Positions 37,712 through 46,780 of a stretch of 64,000 bases of DNA are shown in pieces. Below the pieces are notes generated by a model, which was given only the letters and a program-made list of their open reading frames with translations, had not been told where the DNA came from and ran no database searches. The translations under genes and the position numbers were made by a program. Positions within the stretch are counted from its first letter, which is position 1. Every line of letters begins with the position of its first letter. Source of the stretch: Vallitalea pronyensis (lineage in GTDB: Bacteria > Bacillota > Clostridia > Lachnospirales > Vallitaleaceae); assembly GCF_018141445.1 (NCBI RefSeq), contig NZ_CP058649.1:5289001-5353000 (forward strand), given 5' to 3'.

Positions 37712-37867
37712 TATATTCACTCCTCATTAACTATTATTTTGTCTATTATGATACATCATGCTACTTTATCCATTGAACATTAAATCTAGTATACCAAATA
37801 AATGCCATCAATAACACCTATATAAAGTTTAAATAGGCCATCATTGATTACCTTTGAATCTACGGTC

Positions 37868-37972
37868 TTAAAAATACCTCAGCTTTAGACCATTGGCTTT
37901 GGCTGTTTCTGTTATGCTGTAAATGATTGCACTAGCTTTAGCTCCATGTACGGTATCAATGAGCTTGATTAT
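37868..37972 (-). pseudogene. IS66 family transposase (TnpC) C-terminal remnant
   Basis: Minus-strand translation gives IIKLIDTVHGAKASAIIYS then ITETAKANGLKLRYF and a stop. This matches the C-terminal conserved block of IS66 transposases (F....GA.ASA..YS.IETAK.NGL.P..Y). It is 34 codons with no start and no upstream domains, and the reading frame closes on both sides. It is a decayed scar of an insertion in the 374-bp gap 37712-38085. I found no intact inverted repeats around it. Confidence 0.65.
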
Positions 37973-38085
37973 TCATAGGGGGGAAAGTTCTTCTTTACTA
38001 CTCATAAATTTATTATAACTTGTTTTTTAGATTTTATGTCCAACCTTATATGTACATTATATTATATCTCCATTCAAGGAGATCT

Positions 38086-39099
38086 TTATCTGATACTACT
38101 TTGATTACTTCCATCAACTTTTATTTTGCGTAATATGGTATTACTAAAATAGTATATATAATCTTGTGAGATATTTATTTTGTAAGGATATTCATTTAAT
38201 AAGACATTCTCCTGATCTGGCTCATTAATTAATGACTGACATAGCTGATTTTTTTCATTTACATAGTATATTGCATTTTTATATATATTAAAATTAGTAC
38301 GTTTAGTATTTTCAATTACTTTAATTTCATTTAAATCTTCCAAATCAATTTTATATATTCCATAATCACTGTACCATAATGTGTTATTATATATTACTAA
38401 GCATTTTGGACTATCGGCTTCACTCACTTTACTTTTTTCAATACCATCTAAACTAATCTTGTAAATCTTGCCGTCTTCTGGCCTTCTATCATCCTTTTTA
38501 GAAGTAGAGTATAACTTATCAATATAGTATATTGCTGATTCATTAATTATGAATTCTAAAACTTCTCCTTCATTTGAAAGTTGTTCCTCGAAACCATCTT
38601 TATATTCTATGTTTTTTCGGTAAAGAAATAATCCAAATATATTTTCAGTCTTATTTACCGTATAATATATATACTTATTCTTAACTATATATTGTTGAAT
38701 TAAACAATATTTGCTACCTTCAAGTACTAGGCTAAGTTTTTTACTATTTAAATCAAGAGAATATACTCCTGAAACTAGTATATTTTCGTTTGGATGAGAA
38801 ACGCTGACATTGAAATATAATATGCTATTATTAATAGATAATTGAGATATATTATCAACAAAAGTATATTTTTTCTCTAGGTGTTTAAATGAAAACAATT
38901 CTTCAGTGTTATTATTTTTCATGCTATATATTTTATTACTAACAGCAAAATAATCAATTCCTTTATCATGTACAATTATACTATTATTAGAATAATTTCC
39001 GGAACCTTCCTTTTCCCAGTTTTTATTTTCATTTGTTGCTAAATACATAATGCTTATAATAATCATAGTTAGTGTTACAATTAATTTTTTGAATAACAT
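38086..39099 (-). CDS. Exported or membrane-anchored DUF5050-like beta-propeller protein
   Basis: A 337-aa protein starting at ATG 39099 after AGGGAG. One N-terminal hydrophobic helix (about 3-21) acts as signal anchor. The rest is built of repeated short strands in the style IYYxN/K.NxI, for example ILYFNVSVS, YIYYTVNK, AIYYIDKLY, LWYSDYGIYKI and YIYYFSN. This resembles DUF5050 propeller repeats in clostridial surface proteins. Base composition is more AT-rich than in neighbouring enzymes. It sits alone between an IS66 remnant and a URO-D gene. No function can be assigned. Confidence 0.6.
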   Translation of the reverse strand: MLFKKLIVTLTMIIISIMYLATNENKNWEKEGSGNYSNNSIIVHDKGIDYFAVSNKIYSMKNNNTEELFSFKHLEKKYTFVDNISQLSINNSILYFNVSVSHPNENILVSGVYSLDLNSKKLSLVLEGSKYCLIQQYIVKNKYIYYTVNKTENIFGLFLYRKNIEYKDGFEEQLSNEGEVLEFIINESAIYYIDKLYSTSKKDDRRPEDGKIYKISLDGIEKSKVSEADSPKCLVIYNNTLWYSDYGIYKIDLEDLNEIKVIENTKRTNFNIYKNAIYYVNEKNQLCQSLINEPDQENVLLNEYPYKINISQDYIYYFSNTILRKIKVDGSNQSSIR

Positions 39100-39491
39100 A
39101 TTATATTTCTCCCTCAACCTCAAATTTGTTGCTATAAAGGCATACGTAGCTTGCTATGAAAAACTTCATATAATATTCTTATTATATCATAGGGATTCAC
39201 TCATAAAAACTTTAGTCATCCACAAACAGATATTATAGACGGTATACTAGTATATAATTCGAAAGTGAGTAAACTATGGACAAAAAAAGTATAATGTGTA
39301 CGTCAAAGATGTCAGTATATAAATAAGAAGGTAAACTCATAGTAATTCGTTCATATATCCAGGAAATCGTCCGCACTCCTTCCTAAAATCCAAAAAATAA
39401 GTCAAATCTATCAAAACCCAGTTATAGTTGCGTGCTAATTACCCATGTATAATGTAATCATCAGTAAAACTATTTAAGAGGAGTGAGTGAC
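39100..39491. other. Divergent intergenic region (392 bp)
   Basis: AT-rich gap between the DUF5050-like gene (minus) and the URO-D family gene (plus). A plus-strand TATAAT at 39448-39453 lies 38 nt before the URO-D ATG and is the only promoter element I would propose. I see no further gene, repeat or structured RNA. Confidence 0.4.
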
Positions 39492-40574
39492 ATGCAGATG
39501 ATACATGGAACCATTGATGAGAAAAAAGACCGATTAACCAAGTGGTGGCATGGTCATGGATTAGGACGTCCTGCTATGCATTTAACCATGATGGATAAGG
39601 ATTATTCCCTAAACTATCAAGGTGAATGCCCTAAGGGTGATATTCATCCGAAATATACGTTCAAATCAATGGCTTATCGCTTATATTTGGAAGAAAAGAA
39701 TCTTTATAATAAGATATATTATGGTGAAGCAATACCATGCTGTGATGCTGACCTTGCAGCAGGCGTCCTTGCCTTATTTTTAGGTTGTCATGGTATTGAA
39801 AAGAAAGACACTGTATGGATTGAAGCTGATTTTGAACATCATGACACCATACCCATTCAGATTGATCCTGACAATTTTTATTACCAGTTTTTCTGGCGTT
39901 TGCAAACACACTTAAAAGAAAAATACGGTGATCTAGCCTGTGGGTTCCCTGATTTAATTGAGGGCATTGACATCTATGCTGCCATGGGGGGCACACAAAA
40001 TACATTGTTTGACATAGTGGATTGTCCTGATAAACTCTTAAGGACCATTGAAAAGATTGATGAAGCTTATCTACACTATTATGATAACATCTATGAGAAA
40101 ATTAAAGATTCCCGAGGGGGTTCGATGTTTTGGATTTGGGCTCCTGGCAAAATCTCTAAAGTTCAATGTGATATTTCTGCCATGCTATCACCGGATATGT
40201 TTAACCAATTTACCATGCCTACATTAAAAAAAATCATTCAGCACATGGATTATAGTATTTATCATTTAGATGGACCTGATGCCACACGCCATATTGATGC
40301 CATACTCTCCATTGATGAATTAGACGTTGTCCAATGGACGCCTGGTGCTTCCAGCGATATGCTTTCATGTGGCACGTACCATAGCAGATGGTATCCCATG
40401 TATCACAAGATTATAGAAGCAGGTAAAAAAATTATGTTACAAGGCATTAATTCATCTGACAAGTTAAAAAAGCTAAAAGATGAATTTGGAAAATCCTTAG
40501 GCAACTTTTATATTCAGTCACATCTAACAACGAAAGAGGAAGCCGATAAGATATTAGAAACTGCCCAATTATAG
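39492..40574 (+). CDS. Uroporphyrinogen decarboxylase (URO-D/MtaA) superfamily protein
   Basis: A 360-aa cytoplasmic protein starting at ATG 39492 after AGGAG. The barrel-fold URO-D family is suggested by the C-terminal half: MLSPDMFNQFTMPTLKKII, then YHLDGPDATRHIDAIL, DVVQWTPGA and the closing SHLTTKEEADKIL. Members include heme-pathway decarboxylases and corrinoid methyltransferases (MtaA, CmuA). No heme or corrinoid genes are nearby, and the Arg-rich N-terminus of true HemE is absent. It may act on a carbohydrate-derived or methylated compound; the reaction is unknown. Its 3' end overlaps the convergent AraC gene by 6 bp. Confidence 0.7.
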   Translation: MQMIHGTIDEKKDRLTKWWHGHGLGRPAMHLTMMDKDYSLNYQGECPKGDIHPKYTFKSMAYRLYLEEKNLYNKIYYGEAIPCCDADLAAGVLALFLGCHGIEKKDTVWIEADFEHHDTIPIQIDPDNFYYQFFWRLQTHLKEKYGDLACGFPDLIEGIDIYAAMGGTQNTLFDIVDCPDKLLRTIEKIDEAYLHYYDNIYEKIKDSRGGSMFWIWAPGKISKVQCDISAMLSPDMFNQFTMPTLKKIIQHMDYSIYHLDGPDATRHIDAILSIDELDVVQWTPGASSDMLSCGTYHSRWYPMYHKIIEAGKKIMLQGINSSDKLKKLKDEFGKSLGNFYIQSHLTTKEEADKILETAQL

Positions 40575-41432
40575 TGATAGACTCTTTCGATATTGAATTG
40601 GTGACAGACCCGTTCTCTTCTTGAATACACGATTAAAATAAGATACGTTTCCAAACCCACTTTCCATGCTGATATCTGTCACCGATTCATTGGTTTGTTT
40701 CAACAACCCTTTAGCATGGTTCATGCGCAGTGACAGGATATATTCTGTCAACGTCTTTTTCATAACCCTTTTAAAATAATCAGAAAAATAGGTACTATTC
40801 ATTGCAGCAAGCCTAGCAACCTCATCTAATGATAGGGGTTGTGTATAATGTGCATTGATATACATAACTGATTCTTTTATCCGATCAAATGCCCTCTGTT
40901 CTTTATGATTGATGTCGCTAATCTGGTTATTTTCCAAAAAATAACGGTTGACTACAGCCAGCAATTTCATCAAGTTCGCTTTAATAATCCATTGATAATG
41001 GTGGCCTCTCATTTGGTCCTCTCGTATAATTTCTTTCATGATGTCATATAACTGTGTGGATAATGGTTGCTGTTTGGATATGCAGTGACTATAGTTTTTA
41101 TTCCGTTGAAAAAAAGATTTTAAGTAACCATAGTCAAAGGTATTGGTTTGCCAAATAAGTTCAGGGTCAAAAATGATAACCAATAAACAGACACCTTTCT
41201 TAGAAAAGGCATAATGATGTTCTTCATTATTAATAATGATGATGTCACTTCGTTCAATGGTATAATGGGAATCCCCAATGATGTAGACACCTTCTCCATC
41301 AACCACGTAATTAATCTCCAAGCAGTCATGACTATGGAGGATTTCAGGTGTTGCTTTTTTCTTGGCTTCCGTTTGAAATATTCTAAAGGGAAATTTATGG
41401 GATAATTGTATATTTTCTTTGATGAATTCCAT
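40569..41432 (-). CDS. AraC family transcriptional regulator with cupin sensor
   Basis: A 287-aa regulator. The cupin sensor (about 20-100) contains HSHDCLEINYVVDGEGVYIIG, split here by the usual strand turn. The C-terminal AraC domain (about 185-285) contains MNSTYFSDYFKRVMKKTLTEY and the end signature NVSYFNRVFKKRTGLSPIQYR. I start at ATG 41432, where GGTGG lies 5 nt upstream; a TTG-initiated frame begins at 41444. It converges on the URO-D gene and is divergent from an XRE regulator gene. Its target is not obvious; the URO-D gene is the nearest metabolic gene. Confidence 0.88.
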   Translation of the reverse strand: MEFIKENIQLSHKFPFRIFQTEAKKKATPEILHSHDCLEINYVVDGEGVYIIGDSHYTIERSDIIIINNEEHHYAFSKKGVCLLVIIFDPELIWQTNTFDYGYLKSFFQRNKNYSHCISKQQPLSTQLYDIMKEIIREDQMRGHHYQWIIKANLMKLLAVVNRYFLENNQISDINHKEQRAFDRIKESVMYINAHYTQPLSLDEVARLAAMNSTYFSDYFKRVMKKTLTEYILSLRMNHAKGLLKQTNESVTDISMESGFGNVSYFNRVFKKRTGLSPIQYRKSLSL

Positions 41433-41717
41433 GGAGACCACCAACCTATCTATGAGATTTCCTATACCCAGTATATCAGAATAACTGCATAATAAAAATA
41501 AGTTAGCAAAAATTTAATGCTCATTCTAAAACATTGGTGATGATTTTTATGGTGCTTTGTTTTGGCGACTTCCCATAAGAAGTTGCCTGTTGGTTGATTT
41601 AATCCACTAAAATCAACTAAACATCCATTGTGAGTATGCATTTTATTCCTTATAATGATAGTAGTGAATGGCTGTAGCATTTAGCTCAGGCGTAAAATAA
41701 TTGCAGAGGTGAAGTCG

Positions 41718-42830
41718 ATGAAAGATATTAATATTGCAACAACCATTATGGAAAGACGTAAAGAAAAAGGCATAACTCAAGATCAGCTTGCGGAATATAT
41801 CGGTGTCTCAAAGTCATCTGTTTCAAAATGGGAAACGGGGCAAAGCTATCCTGATATTACGTTTCTACCAATGTTAGCCACATTTTTTAACATCAGTATT
41901 GACGAACTCATGAATTACTCACCACAAATGACAATTTCTGATATCAACACGTTGTATCATCATTTAGCTAAAGCATTTTCTCATAGACCTTTTGATGACG
42001 TCTTATTGGAATGTCAACAAGTCATTAAAAAATACTATTCTTGTTTTCCTCTGTTGCTTCAAATGGCTACACTACTGCTCAATCACCAAATGCTTGCATC
42101 AAATGAAAACGTTCAGAAAGACATTTTACAACAAATTATAGATTTATGCCAAAGAATTAAGTCAGAAAGCGACGATATCTGGCTGGCAAAACAAGCCAAT
42201 TCTATTGAAGCAGTATGTTACATGTTTTTACAAGAACCGGATACCATATTGGATTTATTAAGCGGTGCATTAAAACCAGATCAAAGTGATGCCATCATAT
42301 TAGCGAACGCTTATCAAATGGCAGGTCAGCCACCCAAGGCAAAAGAAGTGATCCAAATAAGTATCTATCAACATTTAATGAACATGTTGGGTGCTTTTCC
42401 TTCTTTTCTTCTACTCTATGCAGATGATAACAAAAAGTTTGATGAGATCCTTAAGCGAGGGATTATTATCCTTGATGGATTCAAGATTGAAAGTCTCAAC
42501 CCTAACATAGCCTTACAGATTTATCATGCAGCGGCACACGGGTACATGACTCAAAATGAACACAAAAAAGCCCTTAACATGCTCTCAATATATGCGGATG
42601 TTTGTACCAAGCTTTTCCCTGTAACCCATCACGGTGATGCATTTTTTGATGCCATTGATGATTGGTTTCTTACGTTTGATTTAGGAGTCGTGGTTCCACG
42701 TGATGAAAAAGTCGTTAAGGAAAGTATTCTTACTGACATCACCACAAACCCTGCTTTTGCACCTCTTGCTAAAGACCTCACCTATATGAACATCGTCAAC
42801 ACATTGAAAAAAAAGTTAGGAGGTATCTAA
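41718..42830 (+). CDS. XRE family regulator with C-terminal helical repeats
   Basis: A 370-aa protein. A canonical lambda-repressor-type helix-turn-helix occupies residues about 5-60 (KGITQDQLAEYIGVSKSSVSK, split by the turn, then WETGQSYPDITFLP). About 300 residues of TPR-like helical sequence without transmembrane segments follow. ATG 41718 follows GAGGTG; a GTG nine bases earlier is part of the ribosome binding region. The stop codon is immediately followed by the next gene, so it heads an operon with a PLDc_N protein, an ABC ATPase and a permease and probably controls it. Confidence 0.9.
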   Translation: MKDINIATTIMERRKEKGITQDQLAEYIGVSKSSVSKWETGQSYPDITFLPMLATFFNISIDELMNYSPQMTISDINTLYHHLAKAFSHRPFDDVLLECQQVIKKYYSCFPLLLQMATLLLNHQMLASNENVQKDILQQIIDLCQRIKSESDDIWLAKQANSIEAVCYMFLQEPDTILDLLSGALKPDQSDAIILANAYQMAGQPPKAKEVIQISIYQHLMNMLGAFPSFLLLYADDNKKFDEILKRGIIILDGFKIESLNPNIALQIYHAAAHGYMTQNEHKKALNMLSIYADVCTKLFPVTHHGDAFFDAIDDWFLTFDLGVVVPRDEKVVKESILTDITTNPAFAPLAKDLTYMNIVNTLKKKLGGI

Positions 42831-42831
42831 T

Positions 42832-43032
42832 ATGGAACAATTTATTGACTATTTGCCATTATTTATACCCATTCTAATCATCCAATTAACGTTAGCTATT
42901 ATCGCGTTGGTTCATGTGCTGAAGCATCCCAACTATCGCTTTGGCAATAAATATTTTTGGATTATAATTGTGTTGCTTGTACAAATCATTGGACCTGTTT
43001 TTTACTTTATTCTTGGCCGAGGTGATGCATGA
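42832..43032 (+). CDS. PLDc_N small membrane protein (YxlE-like)
   Basis: A 66-aa protein with two transmembrane helices (about 9-29 and 42-60) joined by KHPNYRFGNKYFW. This is the phospholipase-D-nuclease N-terminal (PLDc_N) family; the conserved end is GPVFYFILGRG. ATG 42832 follows AGGAGG. It overlaps the ATPase start by 4 nt. In Bacillus subtilis YxlE is encoded next to YxlF (ATPase) and YxlG (permease), where the set is tied to the SigY anti-sigma system. Here the same trio follows an XRE regulator instead. Confidence 0.85.
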   Translation: MEQFIDYLPLFIPILIIQLTLAIIALVHVLKHPNYRFGNKYFWIIIVLLVQIIGPVFYFILGRGDA

Positions 43033-43949
43033 TGGCTATTCTTCGTATTGAACACTTATCCAAAAGCTTCGGTTCTAAAAAGGTTATTGATGACCTTTCC
43101 TTTTCAGTATCCAAACACTCTATTTTTGGATTTATTGGACAAAATGGTGCTGGAAAGACCACCACAATGAAAATGATTCTGGGACTTATAAAACCATCAA
43201 AGGGCACCATTTCTGTTTGTGGAGAAAAGGTTACCTATGGGCAAACAAAAACAAATCGTCATATAGGTTATCTTCCGGATGTTCCAGCTTTTTATGGCTA
43301 TATGAAACCCATTGAGTATTTAAAGCTCTGCGGCCAAATTACTGGTCTATCCCGTCATCAAATCAAAAGAAAGAGCGAGGAGCTTTTGACCCTTGTTGGA
43401 CTTGGTCATGAGGAGAAGAAAATAAGTACTTTTTCTCGTGGGATAAAGCAACGTTTAGGTATTGCGCAAGCCCTGTTAAATGAACCCAAGCTTCTCATCT
43501 GTGATGAACCCACTTCTGCCCTTGACCCTATAGGCCGAAAAGAGATTCTAGATATATTGTATAAAGTAAAAGGAAAAACCACCGTGGTATTCTCCACCCA
43601 TATTCTTTCAGATGTGGAGCGTATTTGTGACCATATCGCTTTGCTGGATAATGGCAAGCTGGCTATGTCAGGAACCTTATCCAAGATTAAATCAGAGCAT
43701 CAGCAAAACAGCCTTCTTATTGAATTTCATACACATACTGATAAAGACCTGTTTCTTTCTACACCTTTACTGATGCCCTATACAATGCATATAGAGCAAA
43801 AAGATACACGTATCATTTTACATGTAACCGATCTTACTACCGCACAAACCACTGTATTAAGGGTGCTTTATGAGAACAATATTTTACCGGTCAAATATCA
43901 AGTTCTAGAACCAACGTTAGAAAGTCTTTTCGTGGAGGTGGTTAAATGA
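43029..43949 (+). CDS. ABC transporter ATPase (YxlF-like)
   Basis: A 306-aa exporter-type ATPase with Walker A GQNGAGKTTT, a degenerate signature FSRGIKQRLG, Walker B LLICDEPTSALD and FSTHILSD. A C-terminal extension of about 90 residues is typical of CcmA/antibiotic-export ATPases. Two adjacent ATGs (43029 and 43032) are possible starts. It overlaps its neighbours by 4 nt on both sides, indicating tight translational coupling with the YxlE-like and permease genes. The exported substrate is unknown; lipids, peptides or antibiotics are family precedents. Confidence 0.9.
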   Translation: MMAILRIEHLSKSFGSKKVIDDLSFSVSKHSIFGFIGQNGAGKTTTMKMILGLIKPSKGTISVCGEKVTYGQTKTNRHIGYLPDVPAFYGYMKPIEYLKLCGQITGLSRHQIKRKSEELLTLVGLGHEEKKISTFSRGIKQRLGIAQALLNEPKLLICDEPTSALDPIGRKEILDILYKVKGKTTVVFSTHILSDVERICDHIALLDNGKLAMSGTLSKIKSEHQQNSLLIEFHTHTDKDLFLSTPLLMPYTMHIEQKDTRIILHVTDLTTAQTTVLRVLYENNILPVKYQVLEPTLESLFVEVVK

Positions 43950-44710
43950 AAGCGTATATGGCCTTTACAAAGAAAGAGTTCTGCGGGTGTTTGCGTACCT
44001 ACAAACTTTTAATCATATTGATTGTATTTACATTTATTGGGATGATCAGTCCAATAACTGCAAAAATAATGCCCGACATAATCGACACCTTTATGCCAGA
44101 CAATATACACTTTAACCTACCTGAACCTACTGCCTTTGACGCATGGGCTCAATTTTTCAAAAACATGACACAAATGGGATTAATTATTCTTGTGATTATG
44201 TTCAGTGGTATAATGACAAAAGAATATCATCAAGGTACACTCATTCATGTGCTGACCAAAGGCCTGCCAAGGCATGTTGTCATTCTATCAAAATTCACCA
44301 TGACTGTTGTTTTGTGGACAGTAAGTTATCTGCTTTGTTTTTTAGTCACCTATGCCTATACCCTTTATTTTTGGTCAAATGATACAGTCTCAAACCTTAT
44401 CTTCTCTGTCATGTGCTTATGGGTTTTTGGTATTTTATTATTGGCACTTTTATTACTTGGTGGTGTTTTATTTAACAATACTTATGGAAGTCTTTTATTT
44501 ACAGGTGGATTGGTTGTGTTTTTTATGATGCTAAACTTAATTCAAGGATTTCAAAAATACAATCCCATTAACCTGTCTACACACAATATGTCGTTATTGA
44601 AAGCTGTGAAAACGGCCTCAGATTTTATGCCAGCAATTATTGTAAGCAGTACCATGATAATCGTTACCATCATAGCTGCCATCATGATCTTTAATAAAAA
44701 ACAATTGTGA
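43946..44710 (+). CDS. ABC-2 type permease (YxlG-like)
   Basis: A 254-aa membrane protein with six predicted helices (first about 20-42; last about 226-247) in the ABC-2 pattern. The motif KEYHQGTLIHVLTKGLPRHVV, split by its turn, follows TM2. It overlaps the ATPase gene by 4 nt and is the last gene of the XRE-YxlE-YxlF-YxlG-like operon. A weak stem and T-run downstream near 44769-44808 may end the transcript. Confidence 0.88.
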   Translation: MKAYMAFTKKEFCGCLRTYKLLIILIVFTFIGMISPITAKIMPDIIDTFMPDNIHFNLPEPTAFDAWAQFFKNMTQMGLIILVIMFSGIMTKEYHQGTLIHVLTKGLPRHVVILSKFTMTVVLWTVSYLLCFLVTYAYTLYFWSNDTVSNLIFSVMCLWVFGILLLALLLLGGVLFNNTYGSLLFTGGLVVFFMMLNLIQGFQKYNPINLSTHNMSLLKAVKTASDFMPAIIVSSTMIIVTIIAAIMIFNKKQL

Positions 44711-44790
44711 CATGTCGTATAACTGGACATTTGTTATTATATCCTCATCTATTAATGCATCAATTATTAGGGGAAAACTGAGGGATATCT

Positions 44791-45240
44791 CTAAAACCCC
44801 TCTTTTTTTGCTTTTTTATCACCTTTTATATAATAATAAAGCCCTATCATAATGATAATCCCTCCTACCACTTTTCCTTGAGACCATAAGCCAAATTTTA
44901 CATAGTCAATGGTCATACCTGCTATTATCTGACCAATAAAGACTAACATGGTGACATAAACGGCTGGCAAGTGATGGATGATAATGCTGTTTAAAATCAT
45001 GATCAATGAACCTGCTGCTCCCCCTAAAAAATAATAAAAAGGGATAGAATGAGGTGCCATGAATAAAGTATGCCATGATAGACCACCCATGATTGTTGCA
45101 TATAGGATTGAACTCATAAGACCCACAAAATAATTGGTCATACCTGCTTGTATAACCCCCACCTGTTTTGCCAGATTACCATTAATTGAAATGCAAATGA
45201 TAACAAGGGCTCCTGCTAGTAAAGCTAATAGGATAAACAT
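44791..45240 (-). CDS. YdcZ/DUF606 DMT-family membrane protein (partner 2)
   Basis: A 149-aa protein with about five transmembrane helices, half the size of a usual drug/metabolite transporter. The opening ALLAGALVIICISINGNLAK has the family's INGxL motif. I start at ATG 45240, 8 nt after GGAGG; a GTG start is 9 nt upstream. It follows a paralogous half-transporter by 12 bp. Paired short DMT proteins often work as heterodimers (established for SMR/EmrE-like pairs; inferred here). Confidence 0.85.
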   Translation of the reverse strand: MFILLALLAGALVIICISINGNLAKQVGVIQAGMTNYFVGLMSSILYATIMGGLSWHTLFMAPHSIPFYYFLGGAAGSLIMILNSIIIHHLPAVYVTMLVFIGQIIAGMTIDYVKFGLWSQGKVVGGIIIMIGLYYYIKGDKKAKKEGF

Positions 45241-45252
45241 GTTACCCACCTC

Positions 45253-45675
45253 CTACAGTGTCATCATGACGATCATACCCATAACCATCATCCCCATACC
45301 CGCTAATTTTGTTTTATTAATGGGACACTTTTTAAGCCCAAGTAATCCAAAATAATCAATTATGGTGGATGCTAACAGTTGACCTAGAATATTAAGACTT
45401 AAAGTAACAGCAGCTCCTAGAGCTAAAAAACATTGATTGTTAAAAAGTACGTTCATAATACCTAGTGCTCCTGCTGCAAATAGATAAATGGGCACACCTT
45501 TTACTGTCTTGAGTTTGGTACGGCTTCCTAGTAATAGAATGCAGGTTCCTAATAACCCAATAAAGTGAATGGCTAATAATGCTCCCTCATTTCCAATTGC
45601 AGAAGCCAATAATCCGTTAAATGCAACCATCAAAGCGATTAAAACCCCATCAAGCCCTGCTAACATCTTATACAT
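45253..45675 (-). CDS. YdcZ/DUF606 DMT-family membrane protein (partner 1)
   Basis: A 140-aa protein with about five transmembrane helices and the FNGLLASAIGNEGALLAIHF motif, split by its turn, typical of DUF606. I start at ATG 45675 after GGAG; the longest frame adds 16 unsupported residues. It is the first gene of a two-gene operon with the paralogue at 44791-45240 and is divergent from a Crp/Fnr-type regulator 246 bp away. The substrate is unknown. Confidence 0.85.
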   Translation of the reverse strand: MYKMLAGLDGVLIALMVAFNGLLASAIGNEGALLAIHFIGLLGTCILLLGSRTKLKTVKGVPIYLFAAGALGIMNVLFNNQCFLALGAAVTLSLNILGQLLASTIIDYFGLLGLKKCPINKTKLAGMGMMVMGMIVMMTL

Positions 45676-45741
45676 TTCTAACACTCCTTCAGTATTTTTT
45701 ATTGCCTTGATAGCATAGCACACCTATTCCATATGCCATTA

Positions 45742-45753
45742 GGACATTTGTCC
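45742..45753. promoter_or_regulatory. Candidate Crp/Fnr-type operator GGACATTTGTCC
   Basis: A 5-bp-arm palindrome GGACA-TT-TGTCC in the divergent region between the YdcZ pair and the Crp/Fnr regulator gene. The size and symmetry suit a Crp/Fnr dimer half-site pair; binding is inferred, not shown. Confidence 0.4.
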
Positions 45754-45921
45754 AAAGGTTGTGGTATGGCTTATAGATATTTCCTAATCCATTGATTTCT
45801 ATAAGCATTCTGGTATAATTCACTGTATAACCCCATCATCATGGAAAAAAGAGAGATGCAAAAAAAAATGGAGTCATGTATCCTATGAAAAACCATTGTT
45901 TACATGAGGAGGAAATTCGAG

Positions 45922-46614
45922 ATGGTTATCTATACCGATCCCAAGCAATTAAATCACTACCTTACCTACTATCAGCTAAGTCATATCATCCATGATAACC
46001 TGCAAGAACATCATGTTTTTCATGCATTCAAGAAAGGTGAATTAATATGTGTTTTAGGTGAACCTTTGTCTTATTTCTACATTTTATTAGAAGGGGATGT
46101 GAAGGTATTCACCACATCCGTTGATGGTAAAATATTATCCTTGAGAATATTTAAACCCCCCATCAATCTAGGGGATATCGAGCTTATGAATAATACAGGA
46201 TATCGATGCCATGTAGAAGCCTTAACCGATAGTGTATGTCTTGCATTTCCTATACAAATCATACGGTCCATTGGTCTAAATCAACCTGCCTTTTTAAGGT
46301 ATCTTTGTTCAGATTTATGTCAGAAATTTGATAGTATCGCAAGTACAAGCTCTCATAATCTCTTATATCCTTTGCGGAATCGTTTAGTCAGTTACATGAT
46401 GGAGTACCTTGACCAAGATACTCGTACCATCACTTTTCCTTTTTCCCATACAGCCTTAGCTGAATTACTTGGGATTACTTACCGCCATCTTACCCGGTCA
46501 TTAAGTGAGTTGGAAAATCAAGGGCTTATTAAAGTGGAAGGACAGGTCATTCATGTGATAGATGAAGCCCAGTTATCCCAATTAAGTATGGATATCTATC
46601 CCCATCGTCAATAA
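45922..46614 (+). CDS. Crp/Fnr family transcriptional regulator (YeiL-like)
   Basis: A 230-aa protein. The cyclic-nucleotide-binding fold (about 35-125) includes LGEPLSYFYILLEGDVKVF. The C-terminal winged helix (about 150-225) has LAELLGITYRHLTRSLSELENQG. I start at ATG 45922, 9 nt after AGGAGG; an upstream in-frame ATG at 45904 overlaps that ribosome binding site. There is no N-terminal cysteine cluster as in FNR, so an Fe-S oxygen sensor is unlikely. Divergent placement suggests it controls the two YdcZ-type transporters and perhaps itself. Confidence 0.88.
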   Translation: MVIYTDPKQLNHYLTYYQLSHIIHDNLQEHHVFHAFKKGELICVLGEPLSYFYILLEGDVKVFTTSVDGKILSLRIFKPPINLGDIELMNNTGYRCHVEALTDSVCLAFPIQIIRSIGLNQPAFLRYLCSDLCQKFDSIASTSSHNLLYPLRNRLVSYMMEYLDQDTRTITFPFSHTALAELLGITYRHLTRSLSELENQGLIKVEGQVIHVIDEAQLSQLSMDIYPHRQ

Positions 46615-46703
46615 ATCAATCTTACTGAAAAGGTTTCATGTCTTCACCTAATAGACGTTTGTCGTAAAACATGTCATAAACTAAACAATAATATGCAGCA
46701 TAA

Positions 46704-46732
46704 AAGGTGCCTTACGCTATGTAAGACACCTT
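46704..46732 (-). terminator. Rho-independent terminator of the aldehyde dehydrogenase operon
   Basis: Stem AAGGTG.CTTAC/GTAAG.CACCTT with a 5-nt loop. On the minus strand it is followed by TTTT and lies 49 nt past the aldehyde dehydrogenase stop codon. It could also stop plus-strand transcription from the Crp/Fnr gene. Confidence 0.75.
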
Positions 46733-46780
46733 AGTATATTTGAAAGTTACATGTATGATCATAATATTTGATTTGTGGGA

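Noticed and set aside
39276..39323. 15-codon plus-strand frame starting ATGGACAAAAAA
   Set aside because: Too short, with no adequate ribosome binding site and no sign of conservation.
41462..41680. 72-codon minus-strand frame between the AraC and XRE genes
   Set aside because: No ribosome binding site, no recognisable family, and it lies in a divergent promoter region.
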